Part shown: piece after piece, positions 25,013-32,815 of the stretch | Position numbering within the stretch: position 1 is the stretch's first letter | Layout of the letters: each line of letters starts with the position of its first letter | Assembly: GCF_004348685.1 (NCBI RefSeq) | Contig: NZ_SMKO01000041.1 | Location: forward strand, 1 to 55,582 | Length of the DNA stretch: 55,582 bases | Direction of reading: 5' to 3' | Source: Nonomuraea deserti | GTDB lineage: Bacteria; Actinomycetota; Actinomycetes; Streptosporangiales; Streptosporangiaceae | Translations under genes and position numbers: made by a program | Notes under the pieces: model-generated | Databases searched by the model: none | What the model saw: only the letters and a program-made list of their open reading frames with translations | What the model was told of the DNA's origin: nothing

Positions 25013-25932
25013 GTGCCGGCCCCGGCCAGCCATCGGGAGTTGCGCACCGCCATGGTGCGTACGTCCTCCTCGGTGAAGCCCTCCGCGAGCAGCCGGTCGG
25101 CGAGCAGCGCCAAGCCGTCCTCCACCGGAGGGTTGAACGGCTGGCCGAGGTCGCTGGAGAGCACGGAATGGCGGGGCCCGGCCGCGGCGATGCCGGCCAG
25201 CCACGCCTCCCAGGTGACCTTGCCGGTGTATGGGGTGGTGAAGCAGCGTTCGAGCAGCGCGCCCCTGCCGGCCAGCCGTCGCTGCACGTCAAGGGCCACC
25301 CGCTGCGACGTGAACTCCGGGTGCGTGATGACGATGCGGCGTACGCCCTCCGCGACGGCCGCGTCCACCACCGCCTCGATCTCCGCCGCGCTGAGATGGC
25401 CGGTGGCCAGGGTCATGTCGTGCCTGGCGATCACCCGTAACACCTGCCGGGCGCGGTCGAGCACGGCGCCGTCCGCGGCCACGACGTCGACCGGGTCGGC
25501 CGCCATGCCCTCGGCTCGAAGCTCCTCCTGCAGCCGCGCCCACATCGGTGGCCTGGCACCCGCGGGGTCGGCGGCGGTGCACGCGCGCTGGTTGGCGCTG
25601 TCCACGGTGGGTAACCAGACGACCTGGGCGCCGCCGCGCGCGGCCACCTCGACCGCGATCGGATTCAGGCCGCCGACCGATCCGTTCATGGTGATCGCCC
25701 CGACCGCGCCGAATCCGGGGACGGCGGCGCGCACCACCGCGGCGCGCTCGGTCGTGGGGACGTAGTGAGATTTCAGGACGTAACCGGCGAGGCCCACCTC
25801 GGCGAACCGTGGAGCGAGGGCCAGGTCGTCGATGCGCCGCGGCATCACGTCGGGCGCTACATGGATGTGGATGTCGTACGCGCCGGCGACGATCTCGCGG
25901 GCGCGGCGGGAAGGTGTCGGGTGCTCGGCCAC
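25009..25932 (-). CDS. DUF6282 amidohydrolase-like protein
   Basis: This 307-residue protein looks like a metal-dependent TIM-barrel hydrolase. DIHIHVAPD (about 20-28) supplies the HxH pair, KSHYVPTTERA and GGLNPIAVE follow, and later His residues appear in LATGHLSAAEIEAV and VITHPEF, with an Asp in SSDLGQPFNPP. It begins at GTG 25932, with AGAGG six bases upstream. It heads the operon with the NitT/TauT importer and shares the operator type of the galBC operon. The family has no settled function that I know. A lactonase or other hydrolase forming 4-oxalomesaconate, analogous to LigI acting on 2-pyrone-4,6-dicarboxylate, is a hypothesis from context. Confidence 0.72.
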   Translation of the reverse strand: MAEHPTPSRRAREIVAGAYDIHIHVAPDVMPRRIDDLALAPRFAEVGLAGYVLKSHYVPTTERAAVVRAAVPGFGAVGAITMNGSVGGLNPIAVEVAARGGAQVVWLPTVDSANQRACTAADPAGARPPMWARLQEELRAEGMAADPVDVVAADGAVLDRARQVLRVIARHDMTLATGHLSAAEIEAVVDAAVAEGVRRIVITHPEFTSQRVALDVQRRLAGRGALLERCFTTPYTGKVTWEAWLAGIAAAGPRHSVLSSDLGQPFNPPVEDGLALLADRLLAEGFTEEDVRTMAVRNSRWLAGAGT

Positions 25933-25966
25933 AACCGCCTCTTACTGTCGACCCGATGCTGCCGTG

Positions 25967-25996
25967 ATTGTTAACAATCTGTGCGACAAACGTCAA
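25967..25996 (-). promoter_or_regulatory. promoter plus operator for the DUF6282-importer operon
   Basis: On the minus strand TTGACG (25991-25996) is followed by 18 bases and AACAAT (25967-25972). The -10 lies in ATTGTTAACAAT (25967-25978), a perfect 12-base palindrome and the best match among three similar sites in this block. The start codon is 35 bases downstream. Confidence 0.65.
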
Positions 25997-26016
25997 GAGG
26001 CGGGCGGGCGTGGCAC

Positions 26017-26520
26017 CTACCGCAGCAGCACCCCCGACGGCTGCGGGTTCGTCGCCTTCAGGGCCTCGATCACGCTGGTGAGGTGGCGGCGAACCGCCTG
26101 TTCGGCCGCCTGGGCGTCGCCGGCGCAGATCGCCTCGATGATCGCCAGATGCTCCGGCAAGGAGACGGCGGGGCGGCCGGGCTGGAGCGCCAGCCGGAAC
26201 TGGTGGCGCACGCCCTGCGCGCGCAGCCGCTCCAGGACCCGCTCCGCGGCGCCCTGGCCGCTGAGGTCGCGGATCCGCTGGTGCAGCAGCTGGTTGGCCT
26301 CGGAGTAGCCGAGCACGTCGCCCATGGCCACGGCAGCCTCCATCCGGGCGCCGATCCCGCGCAGCTCCGCCGCGTCGGCGGCGGTCGCCCGCTCTGCCGC
26401 CTTGGCCGCGCACAGGCCCTCGACCACCATCCGCACCTCGGAGATCTCGATCGCCTCCTCCAGGGAGACGGTCCGGACCCGCGCGCCACGGTTCTGCACG
26501 CGCTCCACGAGCCCCACCAT
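26017..26520 (-). CDS. FCD-domain protein lacking the GntR winged helix (truncated paralog)
   Basis: This 167-residue protein aligns from its fourth residue (VERVQNRGARVR) with the second half of the GntR regulator at 15357-15998. It keeps the whole FCD domain (EVRMVVEGLCAAKAAE, RLALQPGRPAVSLPEHL, IIEAICAGDAQAAEQAVRRHL), with roughly half or more of residues identical. The winged helix is absent, and no frame upstream encodes it: the frame closes at a stop six codons before the ATG. Its own promoter-like region keeps an ATTGT-type operator. It may be a decaying duplicate, or a dimer partner that removes the intact regulator from DNA. Start at ATG 26520 is tentative. Confidence 0.7.
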   Translation of the reverse strand: MVGLVERVQNRGARVRTVSLEEAIEISEVRMVVEGLCAAKAAERATAADAAELRGIGARMEAAVAMGDVLGYSEANQLLHQRIRDLSGQGAAERVLERLRAQGVRHQFRLALQPGRPAVSLPEHLAIIEAICAGDAQAAEQAVRRHLTSVIEALKATNPQPSGVLLR

Positions 26521-26546
26521 CGCCCATCCGCTGAGATGTCAGCGAT

Positions 26547-26558
26547 ATTGTCACCAAT
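26547..26558. promoter_or_regulatory. third ATTGT-type operator
   Basis: ATTGTCACCAAT has the same outer bases as the palindromes at 22231 and 25967. It lies 27 bases before the start of the FCD-only gene and about 144 bases before the divergent TSUP carrier gene, so it could control either. On the minus strand a weak TTACCC-N17-GACAAT promoter overlaps it. Confidence 0.5.
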
Positions 26559-26701
26559 CGTGCCCAAAAGGGTAACGGCTGACCGGGCAAGGGAAGTATG
26601 GCCTTTCCGGTGGACGGGAGCCGCGGCCACCTTTCGCCCGGTGTCGAAACGATCGCGGCCTAGCGTGCTCTCGTGAGATCCCCGCGCCACCGCGACGCCC
26701 C

Positions 26702-27487
26702 ATGACACCTGGAGAGATGCTGGCCGTCTTCACGGCCGGCACGGCCGCCGGGGCCGTCAACACCGTCGTCGGGTCCGGCACTCTGATCACCTTTCCCGTG
26801 CTGCTCGCCACCGGCCTGCCACCGGTCACCGCCACGGTCTCCAACGCGCTCGGCATGATCCCTGGCTCCATCAGCGGCGCCGTCGGCTACCGTCGCGAGC
26901 TGCGCGGCCAGCGCCCGCGCGTCCTCAGGCTGAGCACCGGGGCCGTGCTCGGCGGGCTGGCCGGCGCCACGCTGCTGCTGGTGCTGCCGGCCGCGGCGTT
27001 CGAGCTCATCGTGCCCGCCCTGGTGGGCCTCGCGCTCGTCCTGATCGTGCTCCAGCCCCGCATCAGCGAGCACGTACGGCGCCGCCGCCGGAGCACGGCC
27101 GGCACGGACGGGGGCGTCCCGCTCCTCACCGGCCTGACGCTCGCCAGCGTCTACGGCGGCTACTTCTCCGCCGCCCAGGGCATCGTCTACATGGCCCTGA
27201 TGGGGGTGCTCCTCGACGAGACCCAGCAGCGGCTCAACGCCGTCAAGAACGTGCTCGTCGCCCTGGTCAACGCCGCCGCCGCGATCCTGTTCACGTTCGT
27301 CGCGGACGTCGACTGGACGGCCGCCGGGCTGGTCGCGGCCGGGTCCACCCTCGGCGGCCAGATCGGGGCCGCCGTGGGCCGCCGCTTCAGCCCGGCCACG
27401 CTGCGCCTGCTCATCGTGGCGGTCGGCGGCTTCGCCATCGTCCACCTGATGGCCGGTCCCGCCCTCGGCACTTCGCCGCTGCGCTGA
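26702..27487 (+). CDS. TSUP-family (TauE/SafE-like) membrane carrier
   Basis: This 261-residue protein has about eight helices and the TauE/SafE pattern: AGAVNTVVGSGTLITFPVLL at the start, SNALGMIPGSISGAVGYR, a short Arg-rich loop (about 119-130), then YGGYFSAAQGI and TLGGQIGAAVGRRFSP in the second repeat. The family moves sulfite, sulfoacetate or small organic anions across the membrane. It is divergent from the FCD-only gene and shares the region with the third operator, so it may serve the same catabolic block. Substrate is not evident. Confidence 0.85.
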   Translation: MTPGEMLAVFTAGTAAGAVNTVVGSGTLITFPVLLATGLPPVTATVSNALGMIPGSISGAVGYRRELRGQRPRVLRLSTGAVLGGLAGATLLLVLPAAAFELIVPALVGLALVLIVLQPRISEHVRRRRRSTAGTDGGVPLLTGLTLASVYGGYFSAAQGIVYMALMGVLLDETQQRLNAVKNVLVALVNAAAAILFTFVADVDWTAAGLVAAGSTLGGQIGAAVGRRFSPATLRLLIVAVGGFAIVHLMAGPALGTSPLR

Positions 27488-27490
27488 GTC

Positions 27491-27505
27491 GCCGGCGAGG
27501 CCGGC
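27491..27505 (+). terminator. small hairpin after the TSUP gene
   Basis: GCCGGC-GAG-GCCGGC (6-bp stem) lies directly after the stop. It is short, without a U-tract, and is a weak candidate. Confidence 0.3.
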
Positions 27506-27573
27506 ACGGGGCATCGCCAGGCCCTCCGAGAGCAGCGCGGCGGCCGCCCGCAGAGCACGTCGTTCCGCTGGAA

Positions 27574-27657
27574 GCACTTAGTGCGATCGGAGGCGAAAGT
27601 GCTCCAGCCAACGAAATATGGGCCTCCTTGGTCGGCGGAAGCCGGGTTACATTCACG
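27574..27657 (+). promoter_or_regulatory. palindrome and 14-base motif before the sugar dehydrogenase gene
   Basis: This 216-base gap (27488-27703) contains the palindrome GCACT-T-AGTGC (27574-27584) and GGGTTACATTCACG (27644-27657). The second element recurs exactly at 41659-41672, before the conservon. Neither has been assigned to a known factor; no clear -35/-10 pair was found. Confidence 0.3.
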
Positions 27658-27703
27658 GTGCTTTGCCCTCTCTTATCCCCCCGAGCAGACCGAAGGGAGA
27701 GGC

Positions 27704-29794
27704 ATGGGAACGAGAACCGTGATCGCGGCCATCACTGCTGCGGCGATCCTCATGCCGGCCGCCGCCGCGAACGCCGCCGGCGGCGCGGCCCCGCCGCCCG
27801 ACGACCAGTTCCAGAAGGTGACGCTGAACGACCATCCGGGCGAGCCCATGGACCTGGCGGTGTTACCGGACTCGCGGGTGCTGCACACCACCAGGAAGGG
27901 CGAGGTCTGGCTGCACGACCCTGAGACCGGCCTCAACACCCTGGCCGCGCGGCTCGACGTCTACCAGCACGACGAGGAGGGGCTGCAGAGCATCGCCCTC
28001 AGCCCCGGCTTCGGCCAGGGGTCGAAGAAGGACGACTGGGTCTACCTCTACTACTCCCCGCCGCTCGACACCCCCGTCGACGACCCGGCCACCCCGGACG
28101 TCAACGAGGGCGACGCCCCGCTCACCGGCACGCCGGACGACTTCGCGCCCTTCAAGGGGCTGATCCGGCTGTCCCGCTTCCGCCTCACCGGCGACACGAT
28201 CGACCTCCGCACCGAGCAGCGCGTCCTCGACGTGCCGGTGGACCGCGGCATCTGCTGCCATGTCGGCGGCGACATCGTGTTCGACGCCCAGGGCAACCTC
28301 TATCTGTCGACCGGCGACGACACCAACCCGTTCTCCTCCGACGGCTTCACCCCGATCGACGAGCGGCCCGACCGCAACCCCGCCTTCGACGCCCAGCGCA
28401 GCGCCGGCAACACCAACGACCTGCGGGGCAAGATCCTGCGCGTCAAGGTCCGCGCGGACGGCTCCTACACGATCCCGCGCGGCAACCTCTTCAGGCCCGG
28501 CACGCCGGGCACCCGGCCGGAGATCTACGCGATGGGCCTGCGCAACCCCTTCAGGATCGAGCTCAACCGCTCGACCGGTGAGCTCTATGTGGGCGACTAC
28601 TCCCCCGACGAGCAGGAGGCCGACCCCCAGCGCGGCCCGGCGGGCACGGGCAAGTGGACGGCGATCCGCAGGGCCGGCAACTACGGCTGGCCGTACTGCG
28701 CGACGGCGCGGCTCCCGTACGTCGACTACGACTTCGCGACCGGCGCGTCCGGCGCGGCGTTCGACTGCGCCGCGCCCGTGAACGAGTCGCCGCACAACAC
28801 CGGCAGGCGCGAACTGCCGCCGGTCGTGCAGCCGCAGGTGTGGTACTCGTACGGCCCCTCGGCGGAGTTCCCGCAGCTGGGCACCGGCGGCATCGGCCCG
28901 ATGGCCGGCCCGGCCTACGACTACGATCCGCGTGACACGCGCGGCCGCACGGCGGTGGGCTGGCCGAAGTACTACGACGGCGTCCCGCTGTTCTACGAGT
29001 GGACCCGCGACTACGTGAAGGCCTTCCACCGTGACGGGCGCATCGAGGACGTGCTGCCGTCGCTGGTGTTCGACAATCCGATGGACATGGAGTTCGGCCC
29101 CGACGGCGCCCTCTACGTGCTGGAGTACGGCGACGGCTACTTCCAGGAGAACGAGGACGCCCAGCTGGCGCGCTACGACTACATCGGCAACACCGGCAAC
29201 CACACGCCCGTCCCCGCGGCCACGGCGTCGGTGACGGCGGGCCACGCGCCGCTCGCCGTCGCCTTCACCGCCGACGGCACCACCGACGCCGACGGCGACC
29301 GGCTCAGCTACGCGTGGGACTTCGACGCCGACGGGCGGGTCGACTCCCGCCGCCCCGAGGGGTCTTTCACGTACGAGGAGAACGGCCTGTACCAGGCCAC
29401 GCTCCGGGTCACCGACCGTCACGGCAGGTCGGCGGCGACGTCGGTGCGGATCGTGGTGGGCAACGCCACGCCGGTCGTGGAGCTGGTCAGGCCCGTGGAC
29501 GGTGACCCGTTCAGGTTCGGCGACGTGGTCGAGTTCGAGGTGCGGGTCACCGACGACCAGGAAGTCGACTGCGCCGACGTGACCGTGGACTACATCCTCG
29601 GCCACGACGACCACGGCCACCCGCAGACGACGGCCCGGGGCTGCACCGGCTCCATCCAGACCACCGAGCCGAGCGGGCACGACCCGGAGACCGACGAGCT
29701 GACCGGCGTCTTCGTCGCCACCTACACCGACCCGGGCGGCGACCTGCCGCCGCTGACGGGCACCGACCGGGTCGTGCTCCAGCCCACGCGATAG
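27704..29794 (+). CDS. secreted PQQ-dependent sugar dehydrogenase-like protein with PKD domain
   Basis: This 696-residue exported protein has a Sec signal peptide of about 26 residues (ending AAANAAGG). A six-bladed glucose/sorbosone dehydrogenase propeller (about 35-480) shows HDEEGLQSIALSPGFG, GICCHVGGD, YLSTGDDTNP, RGKILRVKV, YAMGLRNPFRI and MEFGPDGALYVLEYG. A PKD domain (about 502-590; SYAWDFDADG, LRVTDRHGRSA) and a beta-rich C-terminal domain follow. ATG 27704 has a strong GAAGGGAGAGG site; an upstream in-frame start would ruin the signal peptide. Such proteins oxidise sugars outside the cell, with PQQ in many but not all members. The gene is 9 bases before the isomerase gene. Confidence 0.87.
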   Translation: MGTRTVIAAITAAAILMPAAAANAAGGAAPPPDDQFQKVTLNDHPGEPMDLAVLPDSRVLHTTRKGEVWLHDPETGLNTLAARLDVYQHDEEGLQSIALSPGFGQGSKKDDWVYLYYSPPLDTPVDDPATPDVNEGDAPLTGTPDDFAPFKGLIRLSRFRLTGDTIDLRTEQRVLDVPVDRGICCHVGGDIVFDAQGNLYLSTGDDTNPFSSDGFTPIDERPDRNPAFDAQRSAGNTNDLRGKILRVKVRADGSYTIPRGNLFRPGTPGTRPEIYAMGLRNPFRIELNRSTGELYVGDYSPDEQEADPQRGPAGTGKWTAIRRAGNYGWPYCATARLPYVDYDFATGASGAAFDCAAPVNESPHNTGRRELPPVVQPQVWYSYGPSAEFPQLGTGGIGPMAGPAYDYDPRDTRGRTAVGWPKYYDGVPLFYEWTRDYVKAFHRDGRIEDVLPSLVFDNPMDMEFGPDGALYVLEYGDGYFQENEDAQLARYDYIGNTGNHTPVPAATASVTAGHAPLAVAFTADGTTDADGDRLSYAWDFDADGRVDSRRPEGSFTYEENGLYQATLRVTDRHGRSAATSVRIVVGNATPVVELVRPVDGDPFRFGDVVEFEVRVTDDQEVDCADVTVDYILGHDDHGHPQTTARGCTGSIQTTEPSGHDPETDELTGVFVATYTDPGGDLPPLTGTDRVVLQPTR

Positions 29795-29803
29795 GAGATC
29801 CCC

Positions 29804-30700
29804 ATGTGTTACGGCTACGGCCCCAGCAGGCGCTCGCTGCTCGCGGCGGGACTCGGGCTCGGGACGGCGGCCATCGCCGGCGCCGCCGCGCCCGCCGCCG
29901 CCACGCCGCCCCACCACCACCGCAGGCGCCGCATCCCGCCGGGCCAGATCAGCATGCAGCTCTGGACGGTACGCGACGACCTCGCCCAGGACTACGACGC
30001 CACCCTCACCTACCTGGCCGAGATCGGTTACCCCAAGGTCGAGCTGGCGCTCGGCTACTTCGGCCGTACGGCCAAGCAGCTGCGGGAGTTCCTCGACGGG
30101 CTCGGCATCCGCTCCACCTCCAGCCACGACGACATCAGCGCCGACGACGCCGGGCTCGAGACCAAGATCGATAACGCGCTGACCCTCGGCCAGTCGTTCA
30201 TGGTCGTGCCCTACCTGAACTCCGACAGCGAGGACCAGTGGAAGGCCTGGGCCGAGCGGATGAACGTGGAGGCGGCCGCCGCGCGCGAGGCCGGGCTGCG
30301 CTACGGCTACCACAACCACGCCCACGAGTTCACCACCGACCTCGGGGGCGGCAGAACGCCCTGGGACGTGCTCACCTCCGAGCTCGATCCGCGCCTGGTC
30401 CACCTGGAGATCGACCTCTACTGGGCGGTCACCGGCGGCGTCGGGCGCGGCGTGCGCGATCCGGTGCGTTTCACGCTCGACGTGATCCGCCGGGCGCCTC
30501 AGCGGGTCCTGCAGTTCCACGTCAAGGACCGGCATCTCGACGGCGACATGGCCGACCTCGGCACCGGGACCATCGACTTCCGGCGGATCTTCGACCGGCA
30601 CCGGGTGATCGAGTACATCGTGGAGAACGACACCCCCGACGTGACGCCCCGGCGTACGTCGGAGGTCGGGTACCGCTACCTGCGGAAGGTGCGGTTCTAG
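29804..30700 (+). CDS. Tat-exported sugar phosphate isomerase/epimerase-like protein
   Basis: This 298-residue protein has a twin-arginine signal (SRRSLLAAGLGLG, residues 8-20) and a TIM-barrel of the xylose isomerase-like AP endonuclease-2 family: GQISMQLWTVRDDLAQDY, IGYPKVELALGYFG, YGYHNHAHEF, VHLEIDLYW and VLQFHVKDRH, the last three providing metal ligands. Export and co-transcription with the sugar dehydrogenase (9-base gap) suggest action on oxidised or keto sugars at the cell surface. A strong terminator follows. Confidence 0.85.
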   Translation: MCYGYGPSRRSLLAAGLGLGTAAIAGAAAPAAATPPHHHRRRRIPPGQISMQLWTVRDDLAQDYDATLTYLAEIGYPKVELALGYFGRTAKQLREFLDGLGIRSTSSHDDISADDAGLETKIDNALTLGQSFMVVPYLNSDSEDQWKAWAERMNVEAAAAREAGLRYGYHNHAHEFTTDLGGGRTPWDVLTSELDPRLVHLEIDLYWAVTGGVGRGVRDPVRFTLDVIRRAPQRVLQFHVKDRHLDGDMADLGTGTIDFRRIFDRHRVIEYIVENDTPDVTPRRTSEVGYRYLRKVRF

Positions 30701-30708
30701 GGACGCCC

Positions 30709-30735
30709 GGCCCCCACCCGGCCCGGGTGGGGGCC
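30709..30735 (+). terminator. strong terminator after the isomerase gene
   Basis: GGCCCCCACCCG-GCC-CGGGTGGGGGCC is a perfect 12-bp GC-rich stem with a 3-base loop, 9 bases after the stop codon. It ends the dehydrogenase-isomerase unit. Confidence 0.85.
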
Positions 30736-30846
30736 CGCGCGGAAACGCAGCGGAAACGGCCGCTGGTGCACAACTGAGAGGCCCGGAAACCCCGGCACAC
30801 CGCGGGTCGTCTCGCGGTGCGTTCCTTCCGAGAAGGACTTCGAGTT

Positions 30847-32376
30847 GTGAATCGTACGACAGCGGCCGGCATGACCGGCATCACCTTGGGAGCCCTGCTG
30901 ACGAGCTCCGTCGCCCTTGCCTCGCCGACCGCGGCGGCGAGCGCCTGGACCAAGCCCTCTGCCATCAATTGGGCGGCGTGCCCTGAAATTTCGGACGACG
31001 AGCTGGGCAGAAAGCTGTCTGAGGAGCAGCTCGCGAAGGCCAGGCAACTGCTTGACCGCATGGAGTGCGGGACCATCAGCGTTCCCCGCAACTACGACGT
31101 CCCGCGCGGTGAGCAGATCACCGTTGCCCTGACCAGGCTGAGGGCCACCGACCACAAGCGCCGGCTCGGCACCATGATGCTCAACCCCGGAGGGCCGGGC
31201 GGCAGCGGCTATCTGATGCCCGTCGAGCTCGTCGCCACGGGCGTCGAGCTGGACAACCGCTACGACCTGATCGGGTTCGACCCCCGGGGCGTGGGCCGGA
31301 GCACCAAGGCCGACTGCTCCGGCGGCGGCCAGGGTGGACGGCCGCAGCCGGGCCCGGTCACAGAGGAGCAGGCCAGGAAGATCTACGATCAGACGGTCAA
31401 GAAGAACAAGGCGTGCGCCGAGTCGAACCCCGAGCTCATCGGGCAGCTCACCACCGAGAACGCGGCCCATGACGTCGACAGGATCCGCGCAGCGCTGGGC
31501 GAGAAGAAGATCAGCTTCTACGGCGTCTCCTGGGGCGGATGGCTCGGGACCGTCCTGCGCAGCATCCACGGCGGCAAGATCGACCGGATGTGGCTCGACA
31601 GCCCGGCACCGCCCTACTCGAGGACGGACGTCGCCACGGAGTTGCGTGCCAAGGCCACCGACCGCAACTTCCAGCGCATGGCCGCCTGGATCGCCGAGCG
31701 GAACGACGAGTACGGACTCGGAACGACCCGCCGGCAGGTGGTGTCGGCGGTGGAGAAGATGCGGAAGTCGTATGACGAAGAGCCTCTGGCCTTCACCGAT
31801 ATCGACCTCACCGTGGACGGTGCTCTGATCTCCCAGGCCGCGAGCAGCCCGAGCTTCAACTGGTCCGAGATGGCCCAGGTGCTGAGCGAACTGCAGGACG
31901 CCGAAGGGCCGAGCGCCCCGCCGACGGTCAGGAAGGTGTTCGGCAGCCCGCCGTCCGGCGCGCCCTCCGGCACCGACAAGACGGCGAACCTCGCCTACCA
32001 CTGCAACGAGGATCTGGGCTCGCGCTCGTTCGAGGCGGCCTGGAACGCCTACCAGAAGCGCCTGAAGCGCTACCCGGTGACCGGCAGGACCACCCCCGTC
32101 ACACCGGCGTGCGCGGGATGGCCGCTGCCGGTCAACAAGACGCCGCTGAAGCGCCACGGCGGCTCTTTGGTGCTGTCGGGTCACCGGTACGAGAACCTGT
32201 CGCCGTGGGAGGGGGTGCTCGCCACGCACGAGACCATCGGCGGCACCCTGGTGAGCATGGACGACGACGTGCACGGCTCCGCCATCCGGGTGCCCGGGTG
32301 CGCCGCGAAGGTGATCGCCTACTTCGAGACCGGGCGGCGCACCACCTCGTGCCCCACGGGCCCGGAACCTGCCTGA
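30847..32376 (+). CDS. secreted alpha/beta hydrolase, S33 tripeptidyl aminopeptidase-like
   Basis: This 509-residue exported protein starts at GTG 30847 (AAGGA 10 bases upstream). It has a signal peptide of about 30 residues and a PGG oxyanion motif (LNPGGPGGSGY). The nucleophile elbow is YGVSWGGWLG (Ser), and a C-terminal TAP-like domain carries the late catalytic His region (SMDDDVHGSA). The RYDLIGFDPRGVGRS segment is typical of Streptomyces tripeptidyl aminopeptidases and related proline iminopeptidases. It probably trims peptides outside the cell. It is a single gene between two terminator-like or AT-rich gaps. Confidence 0.87.
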   Translation: MNRTTAAGMTGITLGALLTSSVALASPTAAASAWTKPSAINWAACPEISDDELGRKLSEEQLAKARQLLDRMECGTISVPRNYDVPRGEQITVALTRLRATDHKRRLGTMMLNPGGPGGSGYLMPVELVATGVELDNRYDLIGFDPRGVGRSTKADCSGGGQGGRPQPGPVTEEQARKIYDQTVKKNKACAESNPELIGQLTTENAAHDVDRIRAALGEKKISFYGVSWGGWLGTVLRSIHGGKIDRMWLDSPAPPYSRTDVATELRAKATDRNFQRMAAWIAERNDEYGLGTTRRQVVSAVEKMRKSYDEEPLAFTDIDLTVDGALISQAASSPSFNWSEMAQVLSELQDAEGPSAPPTVRKVFGSPPSGAPSGTDKTANLAYHCNEDLGSRSFEAAWNAYQKRLKRYPVTGRTTPVTPACAGWPLPVNKTPLKRHGGSLVLSGHRYENLSPWEGVLATHETIGGTLVSMDDDVHGSAIRVPGCAAKVIAYFETGRRTTSCPTGPEPA

Positions 32377-32456
32377 CCGGGGATGCCTCCCGAGCCGCTG
32401 AGCTGCACAAACATCACAATTAAGGCAAAGATCGAGATATATCCGTCATAACAGCG

Positions 32457-32462
32457 CATAAT
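32457..32462 (+). promoter_or_regulatory. possible -10 box of a leaderless transcript
   Basis: CATAAT lies six bases before the ATG at 32469, in an AT-rich stretch with no ribosome site. If it is the -10 box, transcription would begin at or next to the start codon. No good -35 was seen. Confidence 0.3.
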
Positions 32463-32468
32463 GCATTA

Positions 32469-32699
32469 ATGACGTCCCACCGATCCGCACCTCGGCGACG
32501 CCTTCCCGGGAGCCCGTTCAACGTCCCTGAAGTCGCCCCACCCCCGCTTGAATGCTTCGTCCTGCAAGACATGGTGAGCCATGACACGTACGGCCTCGGG
32601 TCGGTCATCGGGGTCGAGGAAGGCGTCGCCGTCCTCGTCGACTTCGGCGCCCAGACCCGCCGCATCACCGCGCCGTACCCCAAGCTCTTCAAGCTCTGA
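32469..32699 (+). CDS. small conserved actinobacterial protein
   Basis: This is a 76-residue protein of unknown function. The N-terminal third is basic and Pro-rich. The rest reads like a small beta-barrel: LECFVLQDMVSHDTYGLG, then SVIGVEEGVAVLVDFG and RRITAPYPKLFKL. This HDxYGLGxVxxVEEGVAVLVDFG pattern is one I recall from short proteins across actinomycetes, reminiscent of CarD/Tudor-like or KOW-type barrels, so a nucleic-acid role is possible but unproven. No Shine-Dalgarno site is present, consistent with a leaderless mRNA. Confidence 0.75.
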   Translation: MTSHRSAPRRRLPGSPFNVPEVAPPPLECFVLQDMVSHDTYGLGSVIGVEEGVAVLVDFGAQTRRITAPYPKLFKL

Positions 32700-32815
32700 G
32701 GCCCGCCCAGGCGGATCCTGTCGCCTGACCTGTTTATCGAGTCATAGTCACGGATGACCGTAGGACTCGGTATTTTGGTCGCTCCGGTAATCCCTCTTGC
32801 ACGGAGAGACACAAC

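Noticed and set aside
26070..26708. A 212-codon minus-strand frame that could hold the missing winged helix of the FCD-only gene
   Set aside because: Its translation (Trp/Arg/Ser-rich) shows no helix-turn-helix similarity to the intact GntR regulator, so a simple frameshift does not explain the loss.
27863..30601. A 912-codon open frame on the minus strand
   Set aside because: It is antisense to the sugar dehydrogenase and isomerase genes; its translation is Arg/Val/Gly/Asp-rich without recognisable domains, as expected for reverse frames of GC-rich genes.
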